A DNA stretch of 36,631 nucleotides from Sedimentitalea xiamensis (GCF_030164465.1 NZ_JASNJE010000038.1:1-36631), one strand, 5' to 3'; counted from the first letter of the stretch, positions 7,067 to 14,876 are shown. Made by a program: numbers and translations. The notes: a model not told the origin generated them from the letters alone.

Positions 7067-7596
7067 GCATCGAAAGGAGATTTCAGCCTGCGGAACTGCG
7101 GGCAAAAGGGCGGCGGCTTGAAGGGCACGCCGCCCTTTTCGGGGCATCTGCGCAGATTGGCGGCGGCCTGGTCGAAACCATCGCGCCAGGTGCCTTCGCG
7201 GAAAGCCTTGCCACTCGCCAGGATATTCTTGCCCTGGTCGACCATGACCCAATACGGGTGTTGGCGCGCACGAAGTCAGGCACCTTGCGCCTGGCTGAAG
7301 ATAGCCAGGGCTTGGCCTTTGACCTGGACTTGCCGGATACCCAGGCCGCGCGTGACGTTCTGGCCCTGGCCGAGCGCGGCGACCTGGGCGGAATGTCTTT
7401 TGGGTTCACTGCTACACGCGACGATGTGCAGGGCAGCACACGAACCCTGCACGCGGTTGAACTGTTCGAGATTTCCGTGGTGGCGGCCTGGCCAGCCTAT
7501 GAAGGCACCACGGTCCAAGCCCGCGCGCTTTCCAATTTCACACCATTCCGCACTGCTGCCGCCCGCCGCCTGCGCATCTGGGAGTTGATGCAATGA
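7063..7596 (+). CDS. Prohead (capsid maturation) protease, HK97 / peptidase U35
   Basis: The 177-residue serine protease shows the U35-family pattern: the segment GHAALFG near residue 21, an APGAF motif at 41-45, catalytic His61 in LVDHDP, Ser112 in GGMSFGF and an acidic residue in ELFEISVV (133-140). It would cleave the delta domain from the capsid precursor and then itself, allowing expansion and DNA packaging. It overlaps both neighbours by ATGA, so connector, protease and portal are coupled. Here the protease follows the capsid, whereas in HK97-like phages it precedes it. Confidence 0.9.
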   Translation: MSIERRFQPAELRAKGRRLEGHAALFGASAQIGGGLVETIAPGAFAESLATRQDILALVDHDPIRVLARTKSGTLRLAEDSQGLAFDLDLPDTQAARDVLALAERGDLGGMSFGFTATRDDVQGSTRTLHAVELFEISVVAAWPAYEGTTVQARALSNFTPFRTAAARRLRIWELMQ

Positions 7597-8807
7597 GCAT
7601 TTTAAAGCGCCTGCTGGGCGTTGAAACCCGCAACACTGTCACCACGTCCGATCCGAGCCTGGCCGAATTCCTGGGCCCGCGCAGCGGCGTTTCCGGCTAT
7701 GTCGATAATGCCCAGGCATCGGGCCTGGCCGTGGCGCAAGCCTGCATCACCGTTATCAGTCAGAACCTGGCGGCGATCCCGCTGAACGTCTACCGCCGCG
7801 GCGATGATGGGAGCCGCGAACGCGCCCAGGATCATCCATTGCAGCGGGTTCTGCATGACCAATTCACCCCGAGCATGACTGCCTTTGAAGCGCGCGAGGC
7901 GTTGATTTCCGATCTGCTGACGAACGGCAACGCCTATGCGGTGATCGAGACCAACGGGCGGGGCCAGGTGGCCCGTTTGTTCCGAGTCTCCCCGGCAATG
8001 GTATCCATTGAGCGAATCAACAACGGCCGCCTGCGCTACCGCGTGGCGGATCACCGGGGGCAAACCAAGGTCATGATCCAGGATGAAATCCTGCATCTGC
8101 GCTATCGCATCGGCCCGGATGGGGTGTTGGGCGTATCCCCGATCCAACTGGCGCGGGAAGCCTTTGGCCTGGCCCTGACCCAGCAAGAACAAGCCCGGAA
8201 ACAAGCGGCCAAGGCATTCCGTGCGGAGGGTGCCCTGGTGTTCCCGCAGCCGATCCCCGGCGACAAAAAGAGCGAAGCCCTGGACAAACTGGCCGCGCGG
8301 CTGGAGAGCCAGGCCAGCACCTCGGGCGTTATCGTGCTTGATGGCGGCGCCGAATGGCACCCGCAATCGCTTTCCTCGAAAGATGCGGAATTCCTGGAGA
8401 GCCGCAAGCTGTCGAACCTGGATGTGGCGCGGGTTTTCAACGTGCCGCCAACGGCTATCGGCATCGTGGACAATGCCACCTACAGCAACGTGGAGGGCGA
8501 AACCCGTGCCCTGGTGACGCGCTGTCTTGCCCCAATGGCCCGCCGGATCGAACAGGCAATGAATGCGGCCCTTCTGACCGCCGATGGGCGGCGGCGGCAT
8601 TTCATCGAACACGACATGGGTGCCTTGCTGCGGGGCGACCTGGGCGCCCGGTATGACGCCTACCGCGTCGGCCGCGAAGCCGGTTTCCTGTCGGTCAATG
8701 AAATCCGGCGCCTGGAAAATCTGCCACCTGTCCCAGGTGGCGAAACCCACATCCAGCCGATGAACTTCGCGCCTTTGGGCGCGCAAAGCCAAGAAGAGGG
8801 AAACTAA
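7593..8807 (+). CDS. Portal protein, HK97 family
   Basis: The 404-residue product is a phage portal. It begins MSILKRLLGVETRN, has the typical early segment AQACITVISQNLAAIPLNVYRR, the central LLTNGNAYAVIETNGRGQV and the conserved C-terminal part VARVFNVPPTAIGIVD followed by YSNVEGE. Twelve copies make the vertex ring through which the terminase pumps DNA. The C-terminal tail (LSVNEIRRLENLPPVPGG) is also characteristic. The start overlaps the protease stop by four bases. Being the last head gene before the integrase region is unusual, since portal is normally first after terL. Confidence 0.92.
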   Translation: MSILKRLLGVETRNTVTTSDPSLAEFLGPRSGVSGYVDNAQASGLAVAQACITVISQNLAAIPLNVYRRGDDGSRERAQDHPLQRVLHDQFTPSMTAFEAREALISDLLTNGNAYAVIETNGRGQVARLFRVSPAMVSIERINNGRLRYRVADHRGQTKVMIQDEILHLRYRIGPDGVLGVSPIQLAREAFGLALTQQEQARKQAAKAFRAEGALVFPQPIPGDKKSEALDKLAARLESQASTSGVIVLDGGAEWHPQSLSSKDAEFLESRKLSNLDVARVFNVPPTAIGIVDNATYSNVEGETRALVTRCLAPMARRIEQAMNAALLTADGRRRHFIEHDMGALLRGDLGARYDAYRVGREAGFLSVNEIRRLENLPPVPGGETHIQPMNFAPLGAQSQEEGN

Positions 8808-8984
8808 ATGGCATATCCCCGCGCGACCGTGAAGCAATCCGATCTGACAAAGTATTTCAAAGCTGCCCAGGCTGCGGGATACGAAAGGCCGCGCGTGGTC
8901 ATTCACCCCGATGGGAGGGTGGTTATCGAAGCGGTTGAAGATGAAGGAACAGCCGGCAATCCGTGTGACGTGCTGTTGAAATGA
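8808..8984 (+). CDS. Small protein coupled to integrase (58 aa), possible excisionase
   Basis: The frame starts at ATG 8808, directly after the portal stop, and ends in TGA at 8982-8984, overlapping the integrase start by four bases (ATGA). The product begins MAYPRATVKQSDLTKYFKAA and contains a beta-hairpin-like segment RVVIHPDGRVVIEAVE. I do not recognise a named family. The N-terminal KQSDLTKYFKAAQAAG could form a short helix-turn-helix. Size and tight coupling to an integrase gene suggest a recombination directionality factor or integrase partner; this is inference from context only. Confidence 0.72.
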   Translation: MAYPRATVKQSDLTKYFKAAQAAGYERPRVVIHPDGRVVIEAVEDEGTAGNPCDVLLK

Positions 8985-10123
8985 GCGGCCGCCGAAACCC
9001 GTTTCCTGGTGTTACCCGCGTCGTGGATCGTCACGGCAAGGTGCGCTGGCGCTATCGGCGCAAGGGCTTTTCCTGCTACCTGCCGGGGGAATATGCCTCG
9101 GCCGAGTTTCGCGCGGCTTATGAGCGGGCGCAGGACGGGGCCAGACCACCAGTGACCAAAGCACCGCAATCCGGCACGCAGCACTGGTTGGTCGAGCAAT
9201 ATCTGCGATCCGCAAAGTATCGGGATCGCTCCGAGGTTTCTCGCCGCGTTTTGCGCAAGGAACTGGACTGGTTGCTTGACCAGGCAGGGCAGCTGCCGTT
9301 TGCGTGCCTTGAAATCCGCCATATCGAAGCAATCATGGACAGGAAGGAAGGACCGGCGGCGGCCAATAAGGTGCGCAAGAACCTTTCACTATTGCTCAAC
9401 TTCGCAATCCGTCGGGGCTATGGCGTGACATTCAATCCGGCGCGATACGCAGAAAAGCGCAAGGAAAACCCTGACGGTTTTCATGTTTGGACAGAGGCAG
9501 AGATTGCCAGGTTCAAAAGGCATCACGCCGCGGGAACAAAAGCGCGGTTGGCACTGGCAATCTTTCTCTGCACCGGGGCATCCCGCCAGGATGCGGCCGC
9601 CATGGGTTGGCGGAATGTCGCCGGTGCCAGGATCAGCTATCGGCGCGGCAAGACGGGTGTTGAGGCAAATCTGCCGATCCTTCCCGATCTGGCCGAAGAA
9701 CTGGCCTACGTGTCGCCTGATCAGGCGCTATTTCTGACCCATAGCGGGGGCAAGCCCTACAAGCCCGAAACCCTGGGCAACTGGTTTCGGGATCAGTGCA
9801 ATGCAGCTGCTGTAAAGGGTAGTGCACATGGGTTGCGAAAAGCTGGTGCGACCCGCCTGGCCGAGGCCGGCGGCACACCGGACGAAATCCGCGCTTTCCT
9901 GGCGCACGCGACGAACAAGGAAGGTCAAACCTACACGAAAAAGGCGGATCGGGCGCGCCTGGCCGACAGCGGACTTGCGAAGCTGGGAAGCCTGGACCAT
10001 AGTGAAGAATGTCCAACCCCACAGAACAGGTTGGACAAAATAGGGAAAAAATCCAATGAAACCAATGTGCAGGCAGGTTTTGTGGCAGCCCGTAGGGGAA
10101 TCGAACCCCTCTTTCCAGGTTGA
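8981..10123 (+). CDS. int: Tyrosine recombinase / integrase of the element
   Basis: The 380-residue protein is a lambda-type integrase. An N-terminal arm-binding part (about 1-60) is followed by a core-binding SAM-like domain (about 65-155) and a catalytic domain with Arg202 (TGASRQD), Lys224 (RRGKTG), His283 and Arg286 (HGLRK), His309 (LAHAT) and nucleophile Tyr318 (GQTYTKKADR). It would recombine attP with the tRNA-Glu 3' end. The gene reads out of the element: codon 368 begins at the first base of the attR core, and the last residues (IEPLFPG) are encoded by tRNA-Glu read antisense. In the excised circle the end would instead be RAQNK, with stop at 342-344. It is convergent with tRNA-Glu. 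Confidence 0.92.
   Translation: MSGRRNPFPGVTRVVDRHGKVRWRYRRKGFSCYLPGEYASAEFRAAYERAQDGARPPVTKAPQSGTQHWLVEQYLRSAKYRDRSEVSRRVLRKELDWLLDQAGQLPFACLEIRHIEAIMDRKEGPAAANKVRKNLSLLLNFAIRRGYGVTFNPARYAEKRKENPDGFHVWTEAEIARFKRHHAAGTKARLALAIFLCTGASRQDAAAMGWRNVAGARISYRRGKTGVEANLPILPDLAEELAYVSPDQALFLTHSGGKPYKPETLGNWFRDQCNAAAVKGSAHGLRKAGATRLAEAGGTPDEIRAFLAHATNKEGQTYTKKADRARLADSGLAKLGSLDHSEECPTPQNRLDKIGKKSNETNVQAGFVAARRGIEPLFPG
10010..10037. promoter_or_regulatory. Probable integrase arm-type sites, right arm
   Basis: TGTCCAACCCC (10010-10020) and its inverted form GGTTGGACA (10029-10037) lie inside the 3' end of int, 45-72 bases from the attR core. They match the direct copies at 361-371 and 413-421 near attL. 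Conservation of the motif inside coding sequence supports a DNA-site function. Confidence 0.6.
10082..10098 (+). repeat. attR core (17-bp direct repeat inside tRNA-Glu)
   Basis: GTGGCAGCCCGTAGGGG is identical to 309-325. It covers the tRNA acceptor 3' strand, discriminator, CCA and first T-arm bases, so the tRNA gene is rebuilt on integration and stays functional. Confidence 0.93.
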
Positions 10124-10157
10124 AAACCTGGCGTCCTAACCGATAGACGAACGGGCC
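10083..10157 (-). tRNA. tRNA-Glu (anticodon TTC)
   Basis: On the - strand the gene starts GGCCCGT at 10157 and ends ACGGGCT-G-CCA at 10083, giving a 7-bp acceptor stem (first pair G-U) and an encoded CCA. The anticodon stem CCAGG/CCTGG encloses TTTTCAA with anticodon TTC, and the T-loop reads GGTTCGATTCC. It is the integration target of the satellite. It lies downstream of recJ on the same strand but has its own promoter-like sequence. Confidence 0.96.
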
Positions 10158-10173
10158 ACTGTCGGTGAGCGGT

Positions 10174-10202
10174 TCATTAGGCAATCGGGCCAACCGGCGC
10201 AA
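10174..10202 (-). promoter_or_regulatory. Putative tRNA-Glu promoter
   Basis: Read on the - strand, TTGCGC (10202-10197) and TAATGA (10179-10174) are separated by 17 bases, with -10 ending 16 bases before the tRNA 5' end. This fits a sigma-70 promoter for the tRNA gene. Confidence 0.55.
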
Positions 10203-10247
10203 GTGGAAAAATGCGGATTTTTGCAAGAAACAGACCGGCCATCGGGA

Positions 10248-11999
10248 TCAGTTGTCCGTGACCGGCGCAGCATCCTCCAGGCGCAGCTGGACGGATTGGC
10301 GTCCGCCCCAGGTGTTCACATCCAGCCGGCCCGCCATGTGAAACCGTGCTCCTCCGTGTTCCATCAGGGCGGGGCCGAGCGGGGTCTCGAACGCGCCGAA
10401 ACAGATCGCGTCCAGCCCTCCGCCCATGCCGTCGTTGAGCGACAGTTTCAGATGGGTTTCGCCGACGCGGCGGGCATGGCGGATTTGCAGGTCGCAGAAA
10501 GCGTATCGCGGGGCAGGGGCTCCGGCACCGAATGGCCCGGCCTGTTCGATGTCCTCGACCAGCGACACATTGGCGGCCCTGGGCATGAGAACGCCGTCCA
10601 GTTTCAGATCGGCCGGCCCGCCTTGCCCCGCGCCCTGCCGTTCCAGCAGGTCGGACAGGCGTGCCATTGCCGCTTCCAGATTGTCGCGGCTCACGGTCAG
10701 ACCTGCCGCCATCCTGTGTCCGCCGCCCTTGACCAGCAGCCCCTCGGCCGCGAGGCGCTGGATGGCCGCGCCCAGGTCCACACCCGACACGGACCGGCCG
10801 GACCCCTTGCCTTCGCCGCCCTCCAGACCGATCACGACGGCCGGGCGGTTGGCCGCCTCCTTCAGTCGCGCGGCGACGATTCCCACCACGCCGGGATGCC
10901 ATCCTTCGCCAGCGGCCCAGACGAGCGGCGCGTCAAGACCGCGGTCTTCCGCCTGTTCCATGGCGGCGGCCCGAACCGCGTTTTCGATCTCGCGGCGTTC
11001 CTTGTTCAGGGTATCCAGCCGCTCTGCCAGGGCCTGCGCTTCGGCCTCAGATGCGGTCGACAGAAGCCGCGCGCCCAGGTCCGCTTCGCCGATCCGTCCC
11101 CCGGCGTTGACCCGCGGACCCAGCAGGAAACCGAGATGGTAGGTATTCGGAGCCGTGTCCATGCGGGCGGCGTCGGCCAGCGCCACCAGTCCGGGGCGGT
11201 CGCGACGCCCCATGATCTTCAGCCCCTGGCGGACAAGTGCCCGGTTCGCGCCGATCAGCGGCGCGACATCGGCGACGGTCGCCAGTGCGACGAGGTCCAG
11301 AAGAGCCATCAGGTCCGGCCCGGTTCCGGCACCGGAGCCGCGCATCTGGCGGCGGACCTCGACCAGCATCAGGAACACGACGCCAGCGGCACAGAGATAG
11401 CCCAGATCGCCGTTTTCGTCCTGTCGGTTGGGGTTCACGACGGCGAAGGCCGGGGGCAGATCTTCACCGCCGAGGTGATGGTCCAGCACGATCACATCGG
11501 TGCCCGCCGCGGCGGCAATCGGCGCGTGGGATAGGGTGCCGCAATCGACGCAGACGATCAGGTCGTGGCTGGCCGCCAATTGCCGCATCGCCGGTTCGTT
11601 GGGGCCATACCCTTCGTCGATCCGGTCGGGAACATAGAGAGTCGCGGGCAGACCCATGTCGCGCAGCCAGACGAGGAGAAGCGCCGCGGAACTGCCGCCA
11701 TCGACGTCATAGTCGGCAAAGACGGCGATGCGTTCCCGGCGCCGCACCGCGGTCAGAAAGCGCGCTGCGGCCTTCTCCATGTCCTTCAAACCGCGCGGGT
11801 CCGGGAGCAGGTCGCGCAACTGCGGCGCCAGGAAGGTTTTTGCCTCCGATGCCGGAACGCCGCGACGGGCCAGAACCTGGCAAACCGCCAGCGGCAGGCC
11901 CGTCGTCTGCTGCATCGCGTCGGCGGCGCGTTCGATTTCGATCGATGGTCCGATCCAGCGCCGCCCGGTCAGCGATGTCGCGATTCCCAGAAAGGCCAC
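10248..11999 (-). CDS. recJ: Single-stranded-DNA-specific exonuclease RecJ
   Basis: The 583-residue protein is a DHH-family 5'-3' exonuclease used in recombinational and mismatch repair. Visible motifs are FADYDVDG (motif I, DYDxDG), VDCGT (motif II), VLDHHLGG (DHH, motif III) and, in the DHHA1 part, GEGWHPGVVGIVAARL and GGGHRMAAG. A C-terminal OB-fold region follows. I place the start at GTG 11999, six bases after AAGGAG, giving VAFLGIATSLTGRRW; a longer frame to 12032 lacks such a site. It follows glpX after about 100 bases in the same direction, as part of a hom-glpX-recJ cluster. Confidence 0.93.
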   Translation of the reverse strand: MAFLGIATSLTGRRWIGPSIEIERAADAMQQTTGLPLAVCQVLARRGVPASEAKTFLAPQLRDLLPDPRGLKDMEKAAARFLTAVRRRERIAVFADYDVDGGSSAALLLVWLRDMGLPATLYVPDRIDEGYGPNEPAMRQLAASHDLIVCVDCGTLSHAPIAAAAGTDVIVLDHHLGGEDLPPAFAVVNPNRQDENGDLGYLCAAGVVFLMLVEVRRQMRGSGAGTGPDLMALLDLVALATVADVAPLIGANRALVRQGLKIMGRRDRPGLVALADAARMDTAPNTYHLGFLLGPRVNAGGRIGEADLGARLLSTASEAEAQALAERLDTLNKERREIENAVRAAAMEQAEDRGLDAPLVWAAGEGWHPGVVGIVAARLKEAANRPAVVIGLEGGEGKGSGRSVSGVDLGAAIQRLAAEGLLVKGGGHRMAAGLTVSRDNLEAAMARLSDLLERQGAGQGGPADLKLDGVLMPRAANVSLVEDIEQAGPFGAGAPAPRYAFCDLQIRHARRVGETHLKLSLNDGMGGGLDAICFGAFETPLGPALMEHGGARFHMAGRLDVNTWGGRQSVQLRLEDAAPVTDN

Positions 12000-12101
12000 C
12001 GGATCTCCTTCGTCGATGGGCCCGATCACCAAGGTCCGGGCGGAAACCTGTATCGTTCGTCCATTGCCCGCCGGATGGTCCGGCCGTCGGCGACCGCCGG
12101 T

Positions 12102-13064
12102 TCAGACCGGTGTGCGGTATTCCATGCGGCGGACGGAGCCGGTCTTGGACCGCATCAACAGCGTCTGCGTCGTCACCCAGCCGGGCTCGCGCTTGATGCC
12201 GTTCAGAAGCGTTCCCCCGGTCACGCCGGTCGCGGCGAAAATGACGTCCTGCTGGACCATCTCGTCCCGCGAATAGACCTTGTCGAGGTCCGTGATACCG
12301 GCCTTGGCGGCGCGGGCTTTCTCATCGTCGTTGCGAAACAGCAGGCGGCCGAAGATCTGCCCGCCCATGCATTTCAGCGCAGCCGCGGCCAGCACGCCTT
12401 CGGGGGCGCCGCCTGATCCCATGTACATGTCGATGCCGGTCTTGTGGGCTTCGGCGCAATGCATGACACCGGCCACGTCGCCATCGGTGATCAGCCGGAT
12501 CGACGCGCCGGTGCTGCGGACTTCGGCGATCATTTCCTCGTGACGCGGGCGTTCCAGAATGCAGACGGTGATGTCGGACGGCGCGCATCCCTTTTCCGTG
12601 GCCAGGGCGGACACGCGGGTTGCGGGCGGCATGTCCAGCGTCACCAGACCTTCGGAATAGCCCGGACCGATGGCCAGTTTTTCCATGTAGACGTCCGGCG
12701 CGTGCAGCATTGAGCCGCGCGGACCCATGGCGATGACGGTCAGCGCATTGGGCATGTCCTTGGCGGTCAGAGTCGTGCCTTCCAGCGGGTCCAGCGCGAT
12801 GTCCACGCCGGGTCCGTTGCCGGTCCCGACCTCTTCGCCGATATAGAGCATCGGCGCTTCGTCGCGTTCGCCTTCGCCGATCACCACGACCCCGGCGATG
12901 TCCAGCAGGTTCAACTGCTCGCGCATCGCATTGACCGCCGCCTGATCCGCCGCCTTCTCGTCGCCGCGCCCGATCAGGGACGCCGAGGCCAGTGCTGCCT
13001 GTTCGGCGACGCGGGCGAGGCCGAGGGACAGCATGCGGTCGTGAAATTCGATCTTGTTGCTCAT
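12102..13064 (-). CDS. glpX: Class II fructose-1,6-bisphosphatase
   Basis: This 320-residue enzyme hydrolyses fructose-1,6-bisphosphate to fructose-6-phosphate in gluconeogenesis and related cycles. GlpX-family signatures are clear: GEGERDEAPMLYIGE, the metal-binding DPLEGTTL, and GSGGAPEGVLAAAALKCMGG. Length is normal for the family. ATG 13064 is preceded by CAGGAG. It follows hom after 35 bases and is probably co-transcribed with it. Class II enzymes use divalent metal and are typical of this bacterial group. Confidence 0.95.
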   Translation of the reverse strand: MSNKIEFHDRMLSLGLARVAEQAALASASLIGRGDEKAADQAAVNAMREQLNLLDIAGVVVIGEGERDEAPMLYIGEEVGTGNGPGVDIALDPLEGTTLTAKDMPNALTVIAMGPRGSMLHAPDVYMEKLAIGPGYSEGLVTLDMPPATRVSALATEKGCAPSDITVCILERPRHEEMIAEVRSTGASIRLITDGDVAGVMHCAEAHKTGIDMYMGSGGAPEGVLAAAALKCMGGQIFGRLLFRNDDEKARAAKAGITDLDKVYSRDEMVQQDVIFAATGVTGGTLLNGIKREPGWVTTQTLLMRSKTGSVRRMEYRTPV

Positions 13065-13099
13065 GAGAAATGGCTCCTGTTCAGGACTTGGGGGCGAGG

Positions 13100-14386
13100 C
13101 TAGAGGTTTTCGATCCGCAATGCGACGGGGGGCGAGACGAGAACATCGGTGGCCTGCATGGCTGAAATGGCTTCGTCCAGGGCCGCGCGCGTGGTCTTGT
13201 GGGTCACGATCAGCACCGGGGCGGCAGGTTCGGAATGCCCGTACTGGCGCATTCTGTCGATGGAAACCCCGGAGGCGCCGAGGATCGTGGCGATCTTGGC
13301 GAGCGCGCCGGGCTTGTCCAGAAGCGCCATGCGCAGGTAGTAGGGCGCAGGCAGGACGGCCCGTGCGGCGGGCGCGTTTTCAAGCGATGCCGCAGGCTGG
13401 CCGAAGGTCGGCATCCGGAAGCCGCGCGCCAGGTCGCAGACATCGCCCATCACGGCGCTCGCGGTCGGGCCGGCTCCGGCGCCGGGACCGCGCAGCACGA
13501 TCTGCTCGACCGCATCGCCCTCGATCACGATCATGTTGGTGCCGCCTTCGAGCTGGCCCAGCGGAGAACTGATCGGCACCAGGCAGGGCTGCATGCGCTG
13601 TTCCAGCCCGCGGCCGGTGCGCTGCGCAACCCCGAGCAGCTTGATCCGGTATCCCATGTCCGCCGCCTGGCGGATGTCCTCGATCTCGATCCGGTCGATC
13701 CCCTCGAGTTCGATGCCATCGAAATCCGGCCGTGTCCCGAAGGCGATCGCAGCCAGGAGCGCCAGCTTGTGGCCGGCGTCGATCCCGCCGACATCCAGCA
13801 TCGGGTCGGTTTCGAGATATCCGAGGTCAGCCGCTTCGCGAAAGATGGCCTCATAGGGCAGCCCGGCGCTTTCCATCCGCGTCAGGATGTAGTTGCAGGT
13901 GCCGTTGATCACGCCCATGACGCGGGTGATCTCGTTCGCGGCGAGTCCTTCGCTCAGGGCCTTGATGACGGGGATGCCGCCTGCGACCGCGGCTTCGAAC
14001 TTGATGCAGCGGCCTGCGGCCTCGGCCTGTTCGGCCAGCGCCTGCCCATGGATGGCGAGCATGGCCTTGTTGGCCGTGACCACGTCCTTTCCGGCCCGCA
14101 ACGCCGCTTCGGTTGCGTCCTTCGCCGCCCCGTCGATGCCGCCCATGACCTCGATGAATATGTCCACGTCGTCACGTTGCGCCAAGTCCACCGGGTCGGC
14201 TTCCCAGGCATAGCCGCCCAGGTTCACGCCCCGGTCCTTGGTCGCATCGCGGGCGGATACGGCGGTGATCCGGATGTCGCGCCCGGTGCGCCGCGCCAGA
14301 AGATCGGCCTGTTTGCGCACGATCCCGACGACGCCCAGACCGACTGTGCCCAAGCCCGCAATTCCCAGGCGCAACGGAGTTGTCAT
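13100..14386 (-). CDS. hom: Homoserine dehydrogenase
   Basis: The 428-residue enzyme reduces aspartate-semialdehyde to homoserine for threonine and methionine synthesis. The N-terminal Rossmann motif is GIAGLGTVGLGVVG. The family signature MGVINGTCNYILTRM and the catalytic segment LGYLETDPMLDVGGIDAGHKLALLA are present in the middle, and a C-terminal ACT domain (about residues 345-428) suggests feedback control by threonine. The frame is open upstream, but ATG 14386 gives the expected MTTPLRLGIAG start, with GAGGGA upstream. It is the first gene of the hom-glpX-recJ group. Confidence 0.95.
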   Translation of the reverse strand: MTTPLRLGIAGLGTVGLGVVGIVRKQADLLARRTGRDIRITAVSARDATKDRGVNLGGYAWEADPVDLAQRDDVDIFIEVMGGIDGAAKDATEAALRAGKDVVTANKAMLAIHGQALAEQAEAAGRCIKFEAAVAGGIPVIKALSEGLAANEITRVMGVINGTCNYILTRMESAGLPYEAIFREAADLGYLETDPMLDVGGIDAGHKLALLAAIAFGTRPDFDGIELEGIDRIEIEDIRQAADMGYRIKLLGVAQRTGRGLEQRMQPCLVPISSPLGQLEGGTNMIVIEGDAVEQIVLRGPGAGAGPTASAVMGDVCDLARGFRMPTFGQPAASLENAPAARAVLPAPYYLRMALLDKPGALAKIATILGASGVSIDRMRQYGHSEPAAPVLIVTHKTTRAALDEAISAMQATDVLVSPPVALRIENL

Positions 14387-14464
14387 GTGGCTATCCCTCG
14401 ATCTTGAGTTTTGACGTGCCTTAGCGGGTTCGGTCCAGGGGTGCAACGCGTCAGATGTTGCGCC

Positions 14465-14782
14465 TTATCGTGGCACGCCGGCTTGCATCCGTTTCCGTGT
14501 TTCGTCATCCACCACGGTCGTGTTCAGGCGATCCGCGCGCACCCGGAGCGAGTCCCGCCGGCTTTCCAGGCTGGCGCGGATGTCGTCCGACTGATCCCTT
14601 GGCGCGGGAAGCGGCACAAGCAGGGTTTCGATCGGAACCAGCGCGGGGTAGTCGGCATCTTCGAGGCTCGCGGGGACGGTGCTCGCCAGATCCGGGACAT
14701 TCGCGCATCCGGCGACAAAGGGCAGTGCCAGAAGACAGGCGAAGCGGGGCGAAAACCGGTTTCGGGCCGAGGACATGGGCAT
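14465..14782 (-). CDS. Small predicted lipoprotein
   Basis: I do not recognise a named function. The product (105 residues) starts MPMSSARNRFSPRFACLLA. It has a basic N-terminus, a hydrophobic stretch and a lipobox LPFVAGC, so the cysteine would be lipidated and the protein tethered to a membrane facing the periplasm. The mature part is short, with a region rich in Arg/Asp/Glu (DIRASLESRRDSLRVRADRL) that may be a helix. ATG 14776 is an alternative start. It lies upstream of hom on the same strand and divergent from the TetR gene at 14877. Confidence 0.72.
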   Translation of the reverse strand: MPMSSARNRFSPRFACLLALPFVAGCANVPDLASTVPASLEDADYPALVPIETLLVPLPAPRDQSDDIRASLESRRDSLRVRADRLNTTVVDDETRKRMQAGVPR

Positions 14783-14843
14783 CTCGCGGATCTTGTTTGC
14801 CCGTTTGATGCCCTTTTGCCGGAAAAGCCGCAAGCGGGGGTTT

Positions 14844-14865
14844 TATCTGAACGTGCGTTCAGATA
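14844..14865. promoter_or_regulatory. Perfect 22-bp palindromic operator upstream of the TetR gene
   Basis: TATCTGAACG and CGTTCAGATA are perfect inverted arms around TG. TGAACG-N-CGTTCA half-sites are common TetR/AcrR targets. It ends 11 bases before the TetR start and lies in the divergent gap, so it probably serves autorepression. Confidence 0.8.
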
Positions 14866-14876
14866 GCCTTTGCCCC

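Larger units (their letters stand above)
309..10098 (+). mobile_element. Integrated phage satellite, capsid-forming PICI-like, in tRNA-Glu
   Basis: The element is bounded by a 17-bp direct repeat identical to the 3' end of tRNA-Glu. The excised circle would be about 9.77 kb. All recognisable genes run on the + strand: RepA-like ATPase, HNH nuclease, large terminase, two small unknown proteins, HK97-type capsid, connector, prohead protease, portal, a 58-aa protein and tyrosine integrase. No tail, baseplate, lysis or classical repressor gene is seen. Most adjacent genes overlap by 1-4 bases and no frame is broken, which argues against simple prophage decay. Capsid-forming phage-inducible chromosomal islands are known to carry their own head and packaging genes plus replication and integration genes while taking tails from a helper phage. 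This element fits that definition by gene content; the assignment is inference, since induction and a helper cannot be seen. Confidence 0.82.

Noticed and set aside
13199-14407. 402-codon + strand open frame opposite hom
   Set aside because: Antisense shadow of a well-identified homoserine dehydrogenase gene.
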